DNA of 64,000 bases, from positions 1-64,000 of the forward strand of contig NZ_LMKC01000002.1 of assembly GCF_001421355.1 (NCBI RefSeq). Direction: 5' to 3'. The notes under the pieces are model-generated. The model had not been told where the DNA came from and did no database searches. It saw only the letters and a program-made list of their open reading frames with translations. Position 1 is the first letter of the stretch, and the number at the start of each line of letters is the position of its first letter. This DNA comes from Sphingomonas sp. Leaf9 (lineage in GTDB: Bacteria; Pseudomonadota; Alphaproteobacteria; Sphingomonadales; Sphingomonadaceae). Position numbers and translations under genes: made by a program. This document shows, piece after piece, positions 17,743 through 26,697 of the stretch.

Positions 17743-19473
17743 TTGCGGAAGCTGGGTTCGGGACGTTGGAAGCTGCTGATGGGGGCGGTCGCGTTGACCG
17801 TTCCGGCGGCGGGATGGGCGCAGGTCGCGCCGTTGCCCAGCCGGCAGGAGGTGACGCCGCCCGCACCCGATCCCGATCGGGCATCGCGTGCCGAGGTAGA
17901 TTCGCGCGGCGCGCTGGCCATCGGCAATTGCCCGTTCGCAGAGTCGCCGCTGCGCGTGTCGCTGAACCGCGTCGCGTTCAGCCGGGCCGATGGCGCGCCG
18001 CTGCAACCGCAGATCGCCGAGGCGTTGGCCAAGGTGCAGCCGACGCCGGGCGACCAGTCGATCGCGGCGGTGTGCGACATTCGCGACCGCGCCAATGCCG
18101 CGCTGCGTTCCGAAGGATGGATCGCGTCGGTGCAGATCCCGGCGCAGGAGATTGCCGACGGCGTGCTGCGGCTGGAGGTCGTGACCGCGCGGATCGTCGA
18201 ACTGCGCGTGCGCGGCGATGCCGGGCGGTATGAACCGTTGCTGCGCCAGCGGCTGGCGAAGATTCAGGCGATGGACCCGCTGAACGAGCGCGAGGCGGAG
18301 CGATTGCTGCTGCTGGCCGGCGACGTGCCGGGGCTGGACGTCGCGCTGTCGCTGCGCGCGTCGGGCGGCAAGCAGGGCGACGTGATCGGCGACCTGACGG
18401 TCAGCTCGCGCCGCTTCGCACTGTTCGCCAACGTCCAGAACTATAACTCCCGGCTGCTGGGCCGCGAAACCGTCTATGCACGCGGCGAGCTGTATGGCCT
18501 GACCGGCCTTGGCGACATCACCTATCTGGGTGCGTCGGCGGCGGTCGATTTCCCCGAACAGTTCATCGTGCAGGGCGGGCATATCTTCGAGGTCGACAAC
18601 GCCGGCACCAGTTTCGGCGCGCGCGCGACCTATGCGTGGTCGCGGCCCGATCTGGGGGCGCTGGACCTGCGGACCAATACGCTGATCGCCGGGTTCGACG
18701 TGGCACGGCCGCTGGCGCGGTCGATCCGGTCGAACGCGCGGGTGCGTGGCGGGCTGGACTATATCGATCAGGTATCGCGCGTCGGCGGCGGTCGCGACGC
18801 GGTGACGCTGACCCGCGACAAATTGCGCGTGGTGTTCATCGGGCTGGATGGCGACCGGCAGTTCGTCGATGCGAACGGCAATGTCTGGCTGTCGATTTCC
18901 GCCGCCGGCGAATTGCGCAAGGGACTGGGCGTCCTCGACGCCAGCGAGCGCGGCTTTGGCAGCGGGACGCTGACATCGCGGCTGGACGGCAATCCGCAGG
19001 CGCTGGTGTTCCGCAGCGCGATCGACGCGACGGTGCGGGTCGGGCCGGTGTTCAGCGTGGCGGCACAGGGCCAGTTCCAATGGTCGAACGACCCGCTGCT
19101 GAACTATGAGGAATTCGCGCTGGGTAGCCTGACCATCGGGCGCGGCTATGATCCGGGTTCCAACAGCGGCGACCATGCGGTCGGCGGCCGGTTCGAGGCG
19201 CGGGCCGACGTGCCGCTGTGGTCGCCGGTACAGGCGCAGTTCTTCGGCTTCTACGACCATCTCTACCTGCGCAACCTCGACCGTACCGCGATCGAGGGGC
19301 CGCGCAATTTCAAGAGTGTGGGGGGCGGCGTCCGGCTGTCGCTGCCCGGCAGCGTTGTGCTCGACGTCGCCTATGCCAAGCCGCTCGACAAGGCGCTGTT
19401 GCTCGACGAACGTCGGCCACCGGCGCGTGTACTCGTTTCGCTGACCGCGCAGTTGCGCGATCGCGCCCGATAG
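17743..19473 (+). CDS. ShlB/FhaC-family outer-membrane transporter (TpsB) of a two-partner secretion system
   Basis: This 576-residue protein starts at TTG 17743, seven bases after a GGGGGAG ribosome site. A signal peptide (ending near AAGWA-QV) is followed by a POTRA_2 region (about 60-145, with GWIASVQIPAQEIADGVLRLEVV) and a second POTRA-like stretch. The rest is a C-terminal ShlB-type beta-barrel. The barrel shows DLGALDLRTNTLIAGFDVARPLARS, a FASLTIGRGYDPG-like segment (GSLTIGRGYDPG) and the terminal SLPGSVVLDVAYAKPLDKAL. TpsB proteins move one partner exoprotein across the outer membrane from its N-terminal TPS domain. That partner is the next gene, 9 bases away. Confidence 0.9.
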   Translation: MRKLGSGRWKLLMGAVALTVPAAGWAQVAPLPSRQEVTPPAPDPDRASRAEVDSRGALAIGNCPFAESPLRVSLNRVAFSRADGAPLQPQIAEALAKVQPTPGDQSIAAVCDIRDRANAALRSEGWIASVQIPAQEIADGVLRLEVVTARIVELRVRGDAGRYEPLLRQRLAKIQAMDPLNEREAERLLLLAGDVPGLDVALSLRASGGKQGDVIGDLTVSSRRFALFANVQNYNSRLLGRETVYARGELYGLTGLGDITYLGASAAVDFPEQFIVQGGHIFEVDNAGTSFGARATYAWSRPDLGALDLRTNTLIAGFDVARPLARSIRSNARVRGGLDYIDQVSRVGGGRDAVTLTRDKLRVVFIGLDGDRQFVDANGNVWLSISAAGELRKGLGVLDASERGFGSGTLTSRLDGNPQALVFRSAIDATVRVGPVFSVAAQGQFQWSNDPLLNYEEFALGSLTIGRGYDPGSNSGDHAVGGRFEARADVPLWSPVQAQFFGFYDHLYLRNLDRTAIEGPRNFKSVGGGVRLSLPGSVVLDVAYAKPLDKALLLDERRPPARVLVSLTAQLRDRAR

Positions 19474-19482
19474 GAAACCCCC

Positions 19483-22400
19483 ATGCCCGTCGCCGCCACC
19501 GCCCGCCGCCTTCGCGCCGTCCTCGCGCTCACCACCGCCTGTGGTGCGCTGTACCCGGCGGTCGCCACGGCCCAGAGCGTGGAGGTGCGGCTGCCGACCA
19601 AGGACGATGTGAAGGACGTCCGCACGGACGGGTTCAAACCCGATTTCCGCGGCAGTGGCGACAAGCTGCGCGTCGACCTGAACGCCCGCAACACCGTCAT
19701 CGACTGGAACGGGTTCAACATTCCCGAGGGCAAGGAGATCGACTTTACCGACGCGCGGCTGCTGGGCGGGCTGCGCGGGGATATCGCCGTGCTGAACCGC
19801 GATGTGTCGACGAAGCCGTCGCAACTGCTGGGCAAGCTCAGCAGCGATCCCAATGTCGCGGTGTGGGTGCATAACGCCAACGGCATCCTGGTGGGATCGA
19901 AAGCGGCGTTCAACACCGGGTCGCTGGTGCTGACCACGCTCGACATCAAGCCCGAGGATTTCGTGGGCGCGGGTAACAGCTATCGGTTGCAGGGCAGCGC
20001 CGGCAGCCAAGCGGCGATCACCGTGCAGCAGGGCGCGAAGCTGCGCGTCGATGGCAGCACGCGCGGGCTGGTGATGCTGGCGCCCAAGATCGACGCGCAT
20101 GGCGATTTCGTGGCGGAGGGGCAGGATGTCGCCTTCGTCACCGCCAGCGACGTGACGCTCGACTATCGCTCGGGCAGCCCGTTGTCGGTGACGCTGAACC
20201 GGGGCAGCGCGGTCGCCGGGACCAGCCAGTATGTGCGCGGTACGGTGGCGGGCAACAACGCGATCTTTGCGCTGGCGTCGCAGGATACGCTGACCGATTC
20301 GTTGTTGCAGGTATCGGCGGCGGTGACGACCGCCAGCACCGGATCGCGCGGGATCGTGCTGTCGGCGGGCAAGCCGGCGACGGCGGTCGGCGGCGTCACC
20401 GTCGCGGGCGATGCGGCGGCGACCGGCGGGGTCGCGCGGTTGCTGGTCGATGGCGCGCTCACCACCAACAATCGCGACGCGGATATCACGGCCGGTGCCA
20501 GCGGCGCGGTGACGTTCGGCGGGGCGGTGCAGACCCGCGACACGCTGACCATCGCATCGGGCGGCGCCCTGGCCGTGGCGGGCAATGTCACTGCCGGGGG
20601 CGATGTGCTGCTGTCCGGGCGCGGCGTGACGCTGGGCGCGACCGATCCGGTGACGCAGCGCGCCGGCGGGCAGTTCCGCATCGCTTCGACCGATGGCGAT
20701 ATCATCGGCATCGGCGCGGTTACGCTGCGGTCGGGCGATACCGGCGATGACGGGCTGCTGCTCGAAACGCTGGGGAGCAGTGCGGGCAACATTACGCTTG
20801 GCAATCGCAGCCGATTGATCGCGGGCGACGATCGGCGCGGGGGACTTAAACTGGTGCTGCGCGACAGTGCGAACACGATCGATATCGGTTCGGTCGACGC
20901 GCGGGCGCTGCGCGGTGCGGTCGGCAGCGGGGCGATCGGCCTTGGCGACGTGAACGTGCGCGAGGCGCTGTCGATCGGTGGGACGACGATCGTCACCGGT
21001 GACCTGGCATCCGACCGCGCGGTCGAGGTGCGCGGCAGCGGGGCGGTGACCACCGGCGGGATCGCCAGCGGCGCGGGCACGACCGTCGTCGCGGGCGGCG
21101 CGCTGAGCGTCGGCGGCGATGTCGTCGCGACCGATGCGGTGCGCCTGCGCGGCGGGTCGGTGGCGCTGGGCGGTGCGACGTTGCGCAGCGGCGGCGCGAT
21201 CGACGTCACCGCGCTGAACGGCGGCATCGCCGGGTCGCGGGCGCTGGCGATCCAGTCGGGCAGCAGCCGGCGCAGCGACGTCATCAAGCTACAGGCGGCG
21301 GGCGCGCAGGGCATCGTGCTGGCCGATGGCAGCGCGATTACCGGCGGGACCAACCGCGCGCTGGACGTGCGGGTGTTCACCGCCAGCGATGCGCCGGTGC
21401 AACTGGGCGATGTGACCGCGCGGTCGCTGGGCACGATCGCGGCGCTGGATGGCGATACGTCGACCGGCGGCGCGTTCCGTTCGGCCGGGTCGCTGCGCTT
21501 CGGGCGGCTTGATCTGGTCGACGGCTTCACCGCCGAGAGCACCGGCGGCGACCTGAGCGTCGGGCGGATTGCGGTGAGCGGCGCGTTGCAGGGGATCGAC
21601 CTGCGCGCTGCGGGCACGCTGTCGGTGCAGAGCGACATCGGCACCAGTGGCGCGGTGACGCTGGCGAGCGGGACGGCGCTGACGCTCGGCGCGATCGAGA
21701 GCCGCGACCGTGCGGTCACGTTGACCAGCGGGGGTACGCTTCGCGCCGGGCGCCTGACGGCGGCGACGGGGGTGACGGCCAGCGGGACCGGCGTGACGCT
21801 GGGCGATGTGCGCGGCGGCAGCGGGGCGGTGTCGCTGACCGCAACGTCGGGCGACCTGTCGCTTGGCAGTGCGGCCGGACGGAATGTCTCGCTGACGGCG
21901 GGTGGCGGGATCGGCGTCACGGGCGCGCTGACCAGCGATGCCGGGGCGATCGACGTGAATGCCACGCGGGCGATTGCGGTCGGCGGTGCGGTGCGCAGCA
22001 CCGGTGGTGGCGTGGGCATCGCATCGACCGGCGGGTCGGTGGCGGTGACCGGCGGGCTTGCGTCCGATGCGGCGGCAACCCTGTCGGGATCGGCGATCAC
22101 GCTGGGCGGGACGCAGGTCGCGCGCGGGGCGTATCGCGCGACGGCGACGGCGGGCGGAATTACCCGCAGCGGCACCGGGCTGTCGATCCGGGCCGACAGC
22201 GACGGCAGCGGCGGCGAAGACGTGACGCTGGGCGCAACGGGCGGTGCGATCGACCTGACCGACAGCCGGATCGATGCCGGCGGCACGGTGCGGCTGACGA
22301 CCGATGGGCAGGGCATCACGGTCGGCGCGGTCCAGGCCGCCGGACTGGTGGCGACCGGGGCGACCGCCACCGGCGCGGCGATCCGCACCGGAGACGTGCG

Positions 22401-25400
22401 GGTCGGCGGGCCGGTCACGCTCGGCGCAGCAGGCGATGTGACGACCGGCGCGATCACCACCGATGGCGCGGTGGCCCTGACCGGCAATGCGGTGCGGTTC
22501 GGCAATGTGCGCGCGGCGAGCCTGTCGGCGATTGCCGCCGGCGGTGCGGTCAACGGCGGCACCATCGACACCAGTGGCGGCGTGCAGGTGCAGGCGGCCA
22601 GTGGTGCGCTCGCGCTGGGCCGGGTCACGACCGCGCAGGGCGATGTCGCGTTGAGTGCGCTGGGGCCGGTGTTCGTGCAGGGCGTGGCGTCGGGCGGCAC
22701 GGCGTCGATCATCGGGACCGGGACCGGAGCCGACGTGTCGATCGCCGATGGCTTGGCGTCGAACGGCGCAGTGACGGTGCGGTCGGGACGCGATGTCCGC
22801 ACGCCGTTCGTCCGCAGCGCGACCGGTGCACTGACGGTGGCGGCACCCAATGGCCGGGTCGCGGGCTTCGTCGCGGGCAGCGGGACCAGCCTCTCGGCGG
22901 GGGCGGGGCAGCCCTTCTCGCTGACGGTCGGCACCGATGCGGTGCTGGGTGATGTGGTCGGCGGCAATATTTCGATCACCGCGACGGCGATCACCGCCAA
23001 CCGGATCGACGGCGGCGCGCTGCCCGTCGCGCTGAAGGCGACGGTCGGCGACCTGATCGTGACCGGGCCGGTGACCGGGAGTACGCTGTCGCTGACGGCG
23101 GCGGGACGGGCGCTGCTCGGATCGGTCGACGGGTCGGGCGCGGTAACGCTGGCGGGCGCGCAGGGCCTGTCGTTCGGCCGGGTATCGGGTGCCTCGATCA
23201 GCGCGACCGGCGGGGCGATCCGGGGGACCGCGCTCACTTCTGCCGGGGCGGTGACGCTGAGCGGTGCCGATGTGACGCTCGACCGGATCGATGGTGGGAC
23301 GCTGACGGCGGATGCCACGGGCACGCTGGCGATCGGCACCGTCGCGGCGACGGGCGATGCGACGCTGAACGGCGCGGCCGGCAGGTTCGGCGACGTGACC
23401 GCCGGCGGTGCGCTCGGCGTCACGACGACCGGCGGCCTGCAGTTCGGCACGCTGTCGGGCCGAACCGTCGTGGCGTCGGCACAGGGCGGCGCGCTGAGCG
23501 GATCGGCGGTGATGGCCGCTGGTAACGCGACGCTGACCGCGCAGTCGATCGACCTGGGATCGGTGGACAGCGGCGGGGCGCTGTCGGCGACGACCGGCGC
23601 GGCGCTGGCAATCGGTACGGTTCGGACGACGGGCGACGCTGTGCTTGCCGCAGGGACGACCGGTACGTTCGGGACGGTCGAGGCGGGCGGGACGCTGAAT
23701 GCCACATCGGCGGGCGCGTTGCGGTTCGACCGGCTGGCAGGGCGCAGCGTAACCGCGACCGCGCAGGGCGGGGCGCTTGCCGGCGCAGCGGTGGCCGGGA
23801 CCGGCGACGTGACGCTTGGCGGACAGTCGATCGACGTTACCTCGGCGGAATCCGGCGGGAATCTGGCCGCCACATCGGGTGGTGCGCTGACGATCGGCAC
23901 GGCGAAGGCGACTGGCAATGCGACGCTTGCCGCCGGAACCAGCGCGACGCTGGGATCGGTCACGGCGGGAGGCACGGTCGATGCCACGTCGGCGGGCGCG
24001 CTGCAGTTCGACCGGCTGGCAGGGCGGAATGTCATCGCGACCGCGCGGGGCGGGACCCTTGCCGGCGCGGCGGTGGTCGGGACGGGCGACGTGACGCTTG
24101 GCGGGCAGTCGATCGACGTGACCTCGGCGGAATCCGGCGGCAATCTGGCTGCCACGTCGGGTGGTGCGCTGACGATCGGTACGGCGAAGGCGACCGGCAA
24201 TGCGACGCTTGCCGCTGGCACCGGCGCGACGTTGGGAACGGTTACGGCGGGAGGCACGGTCGGTGTCACTTCCGCCGATGCGCTACGGTTCGAGCGGCTG
24301 ACGGGGCGTAGCGTCACTGCGGCGGCGCGCGCGGGGGCGCTGACCGGGACGACTGTTGCGACGACCGGCGATGCGGCGTTGACCGGACAGTCGGTGGACG
24401 TCGCGACGGTTACCGGCGGCGGATCGCTGGTGGCGGATGCGACCGGCGGTGGGCTGCGGCTGGGCACGGTCGGCATGGGCGGCAACGTCACGGCCCGTGC
24501 GAGTGGTACGGCGACGCTGGCGGGTGCGGTGACGGCGGGTGGCGCCTATCGCGTCACCGCGGGGTCGATCGCGCTGGACGGCAATCAGCAGGCCGGTGGC
24601 GAGGTTCGGCTGGTCGCGACCAACGGCGCGATCGCCGGGACGTCGGGGCTAACGCTGGCGAGCGGCACGGCCACCGGGACGGCGGGCGGTGCGGCACCGA
24701 TGGTGCTCGACGCGACGGCGGGTATCGACCTGTCGGGCGCAGCACTGCGCGCCGGGGCCGGTTCCGCGCTGGCGGTGCGCGCCGGGCGGGGGCAGGCGAT
24801 ACGGCTGGGATCGGTCGAGGCCGGATCGCTGGGCGGGTTCGACGGCAGCGCGCCGGTCGACCGGCTGACGCATGATGCGAGCGTGACGACCGGTGACCTG
24901 AAGGTCGGGCGGGTCGCGGTGACGCTGACCGGTGGTGACCTGACGACCGGGCAGGTGACGGCAAGCGGCCCGGTATCGCTGATCGCGACCGGCGGGTCGG
25001 TGCGCGCGGGCGACCTGACCGCGGGGACGCTGGAGGCACGCGCCGGATCGACGCTGGCGCTGGGCACGGCGACGGTTGGCGGAACCGCGACGCTGGAGGC
25101 GGGCAATATCAGCCTGCGGTCGCTGACGGCACAGGCGTTGACGATTCGGACGGCCGGGACGCTGGGCGATACGGGCGGCGGGGCGACGGCGCTGCGCACG
25201 ACCGGGGGCGACCTGTCGGTCGATGCGGGCACGGCGCGCCTGGCCAGTGTCGATTCGGCCGGATCGGCGACGTTGCGCGGTACCTCGATCGAGGTGCGCG
25301 ACCGGCTGGCGGCGGCACGCGCGCTGCTGGTAGAGGCGCGATCGGCGCTGACGCTGCAGAATGCGGCGGCGGGCGGCGACCTGTCGCTCAGCGCGACCGG

Positions 25401-26697
25401 GGCGGTCAATGCGGGCGCGGTGACGGCGGGTGGTGCGCTGTCGGTCGACGGTGCGGGCGTTACGCTGGGCGCGGCACGGGCCGGCGGGGCGTTGAAGGTA
25501 ACCAGCGGCGCAGGGCTGTCGCTGGCATCGGGCAGCGGGAACGGGATCACGCTGGATGCGGCGGGGCTAGTGCGCGCGGGCGCGTTGAGCGGTGGGCCGT
25601 CGGTGTCGATCCGGGGTGCCGATGCCGAACTGTCGGGTGCCGTCCAGGGATCGAGCGTGCGCTTTGCCACGCGCGATCCGGCGACGACGGCGCTGCGCAT
25701 CGGCGACGGCACGCGCAGCGACGGCTTCCGCTTGTCGGCGGTCGAGGTCGGACAGGTCGCAGCTGACACGGTGACGTTCGACAGCGGCGCCGGCGCGATG
25801 GAGGTCGGCACGATGGCGCTGGCGCCCGCCATCGGTCGGTCGGTCGAGATGCTGTCGACCGGCGACATCCGCGTGACGGGACAGGTGAGCGCCACCGGCA
25901 GCGGGCGCAGCATCCGCATCGGCGGCGACGGCACGACCGGCAATGCCGCGACGATCCACCTGATCGCGACCAGCGATGCGGGCGGGCGGCTGCTGCTGGG
26001 CGACAACGACCTCGACCTGCGGGGTAACCGGATCGCCGCGGGGCTGACGACCGGGTTCCTCGACACGTTGCAGCCGGGCGATGCCGGGCGGGCGCAGGCA
26101 CAGGCGCTGATCGGCAATCCCAATTCGGCGCTCTACAATACGCAGCTGGGCGGCGGGTTCTTCGCGCCCGATGCGACGACGATGATCGCGGCACGGTCGA
26201 TGAGCGTCCGGTTCGGCGACTATGCGCTGTTCCAGAATACGGCGGTGCCCGGCCGGTCATCGGGCGTCACCGTCGGGTCGCTGGCGGCACCGGTCACCCC
26301 GGCGCTGCGCATCGCGACCTTCGGCACGCCATCGGCGGCGAGCTTCGCCTTCTTTGGAGAGATCAACGGGATTACCGGGGCGGGGGCGGCGCTGCTCGGC
26401 AATCCGGTGATCGATATCCAGCCCGCGCTGCTGCCCAACAGCCGGATCAACGGCTGTCTGGCCGGGTCGGGCGCGGGGTGCCTGACGACGATCGTCATCC
26501 AGCCGACGCTGCAGGTCTTCGACTGGGACAGCCAAGCGGTGTTCGGCATCCTGCAGGACGTGTCGCTGCCCTTCACGCCGATCATCGGCGGCAATAACGA
26601 AGCGTTGTTGAGCGGGCTGCCCGCGCTGGCACCCGAAACGCCCGCCGATGCCGCCGCCCCCGCCCCGACCGCCCCGCCGCAGGAGCCGAAGCCTTGA
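19483..26697 (+). CDS. Filamentous haemagglutinin-like exoprotein (TpsA), 2404 residues
   Basis: A signal peptide (ending near AVATA-QS) is followed by a TPS secretion domain (about 35-270) with NTVIDWNGFNIPEGKEIDF, VWVHNANGILVGSKAAFNTG and SLVLTTLDI, close to the NPNGI-type motifs of this family. The rest is almost entirely Gly/Ala/Thr/Val-rich beta-helix repeats. They include four tandem 94-residue units at 282-bp spacing around 23526-24660. The mature chain has only two cysteines (C2325 and C2333, C-x7-C) near the end, then a Pro/Ala-rich tail. No toxin, pretoxin or protease domain is visible at the C-terminus, so an adhesin or matrix role is more likely than CdiA-type inhibition. It is flanked by its transporter and a CHAT protease. 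Confidence 0.9.
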   Translation: MPVAATARRLRAVLALTTACGALYPAVATAQSVEVRLPTKDDVKDVRTDGFKPDFRGSGDKLRVDLNARNTVIDWNGFNIPEGKEIDFTDARLLGGLRGDIAVLNRDVSTKPSQLLGKLSSDPNVAVWVHNANGILVGSKAAFNTGSLVLTTLDIKPEDFVGAGNSYRLQGSAGSQAAITVQQGAKLRVDGSTRGLVMLAPKIDAHGDFVAEGQDVAFVTASDVTLDYRSGSPLSVTLNRGSAVAGTSQYVRGTVAGNNAIFALASQDTLTDSLLQVSAAVTTASTGSRGIVLSAGKPATAVGGVTVAGDAAATGGVARLLVDGALTTNNRDADITAGASGAVTFGGAVQTRDTLTIASGGALAVAGNVTAGGDVLLSGRGVTLGATDPVTQRAGGQFRIASTDGDIIGIGAVTLRSGDTGDDGLLLETLGSSAGNITLGNRSRLIAGDDRRGGLKLVLRDSANTIDIGSVDARALRGAVGSGAIGLGDVNVREALSIGGTTIVTGDLASDRAVEVRGSGAVTTGGIASGAGTTVVAGGALSVGGDVVATDAVRLRGGSVALGGATLRSGGAIDVTALNGGIAGSRALAIQSGSSRRSDVIKLQAAGAQGIVLADGSAITGGTNRALDVRVFTASDAPVQLGDVTARSLGTIAALDGDTSTGGAFRSAGSLRFGRLDLVDGFTAESTGGDLSVGRIAVSGALQGIDLRAAGTLSVQSDIGTSGAVTLASGTALTLGAIESRDRAVTLTSGGTLRAGRLTAATGVTASGTGVTLGDVRGGSGAVSLTATSGDLSLGSAAGRNVSLTAGGGIGVTGALTSDAGAIDVNATRAIAVGGAVRSTGGGVGIASTGGSVAVTGGLASDAAATLSGSAITLGGTQVARGAYRATATAGGITRSGTGLSIRADSDGSGGEDVTLGATGGAIDLTDSRIDAGGTVRLTTDGQGITVGAVQAAGLVATGATATGAAIRTGDVRVGGPVTLGAAGDVTTGAITTDGAVALTGNAVRFGNVRAASLSAIAAGGAVNGGTIDTSGGVQVQAASGALALGRVTTAQGDVALSALGPVFVQGVASGGTASIIGTGTGADVSIADGLASNGAVTVRSGRDVRTPFVRSATGALTVAAPNGRVAGFVAGSGTSLSAGAGQPFSLTVGTDAVLGDVVGGNISITATAITANRIDGGALPVALKATVGDLIVTGPVTGSTLSLTAAGRALLGSVDGSGAVTLAGAQGLSFGRVSGASISATGGAIRGTALTSAGAVTLSGADVTLDRIDGGTLTADATGTLAIGTVAATGDATLNGAAGRFGDVTAGGALGVTTTGGLQFGTLSGRTVVASAQGGALSGSAVMAAGNATLTAQSIDLGSVDSGGALSATTGAALAIGTVRTTGDAVLAAGTTGTFGTVEAGGTLNATSAGALRFDRLAGRSVTATAQGGALAGAAVAGTGDVTLGGQSIDVTSAESGGNLAATSGGALTIGTAKATGNATLAAGTSATLGSVTAGGTVDATSAGALQFDRLAGRNVIATARGGTLAGAAVVGTGDVTLGGQSIDVTSAESGGNLAATSGGALTIGTAKATGNATLAAGTGATLGTVTAGGTVGVTSADALRFERLTGRSVTAAARAGALTGTTVATTGDAALTGQSVDVATVTGGGSLVADATGGGLRLGTVGMGGNVTARASGTATLAGAVTAGGAYRVTAGSIALDGNQQAGGEVRLVATNGAIAGTSGLTLASGTATGTAGGAAPMVLDATAGIDLSGAALRAGAGSALAVRAGRGQAIRLGSVEAGSLGGFDGSAPVDRLTHDASVTTGDLKVGRVAVTLTGGDLTTGQVTASGPVSLIATGGSVRAGDLTAGTLEARAGSTLALGTATVGGTATLEAGNISLRSLTAQALTIRTAGTLGDTGGGATALRTTGGDLSVDAGTARLASVDSAGSATLRGTSIEVRDRLAAARALLVEARSALTLQNAAAGGDLSLSATGAVNAGAVTAGGALSVDGAGVTLGAARAGGALKVTSGAGLSLASGSGNGITLDAAGLVRAGALSGGPSVSIRGADAELSGAVQGSSVRFATRDPATTALRIGDGTRSDGFRLSAVEVGQVAADTVTFDSGAGAMEVGTMALAPAIGRSVEMLSTGDIRVTGQVSATGSGRSIRIGGDGTTGNAATIHLIATSDAGGRLLLGDNDLDLRGNRIAAGLTTGFLDTLQPGDAGRAQAQALIGNPNSALYNTQLGGGFFAPDATTMIAARSMSVRFGDYALFQNTAVPGRSSGVTVGSLAAPVTPALRIATFGTPSAASFAFFGEINGITGAGAALLGNPVIDIQPALLPNSRINGCLAGSGAGCLTTIVIQPTLQVFDWDSQAVFGILQDVSLPFTPIIGGNNEALLSGLPALAPETPADAAAPAPTAPPQEPKP
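23526..24653 (+). repeat. Four tandem 282-bp repeats within the exoprotein gene
   Basis: The CAGTCG of the CAGTCG(A/G)TGGAC/ATCGAC landmark recurs at 23542, 23824, 24106 and 24388, exactly 282 bases apart each time, which is 94 codons. Units two and three are the most alike (GGQSIDVTSAESGGNLAAT in both), while one and four have drifted. This indicates recent in-frame duplication within the beta-helix. Outer limits are approximate. Confidence 0.85.

Noticed and set aside
17653..20100. 815-codon open frame opposite the TpsB transporter
   Set aside because: Antisense shadow of a GC-rich gene; no ribosome site or domain, and it crosses the real tpsB-tpsA junction.
20163..24491. 1442-codon open frame antisense to the exoprotein gene
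   Set aside because: It is a by-product of high GC and repetitive Gly/Ala/Thr codons; its translation is Pro/Ser/Ala-rich low complexity without any domain, and the sense strand clearly encodes the TpsA protein.
26300..26697. Possible CdiA-like toxin at the exoprotein C-terminus with following immunity gene
   Set aside because: No VENN-type or pretoxin motif is present; the chain ends in a Pro/Ala tail, and the next gene is a 1037-residue CHAT protein, not a small immunity protein.
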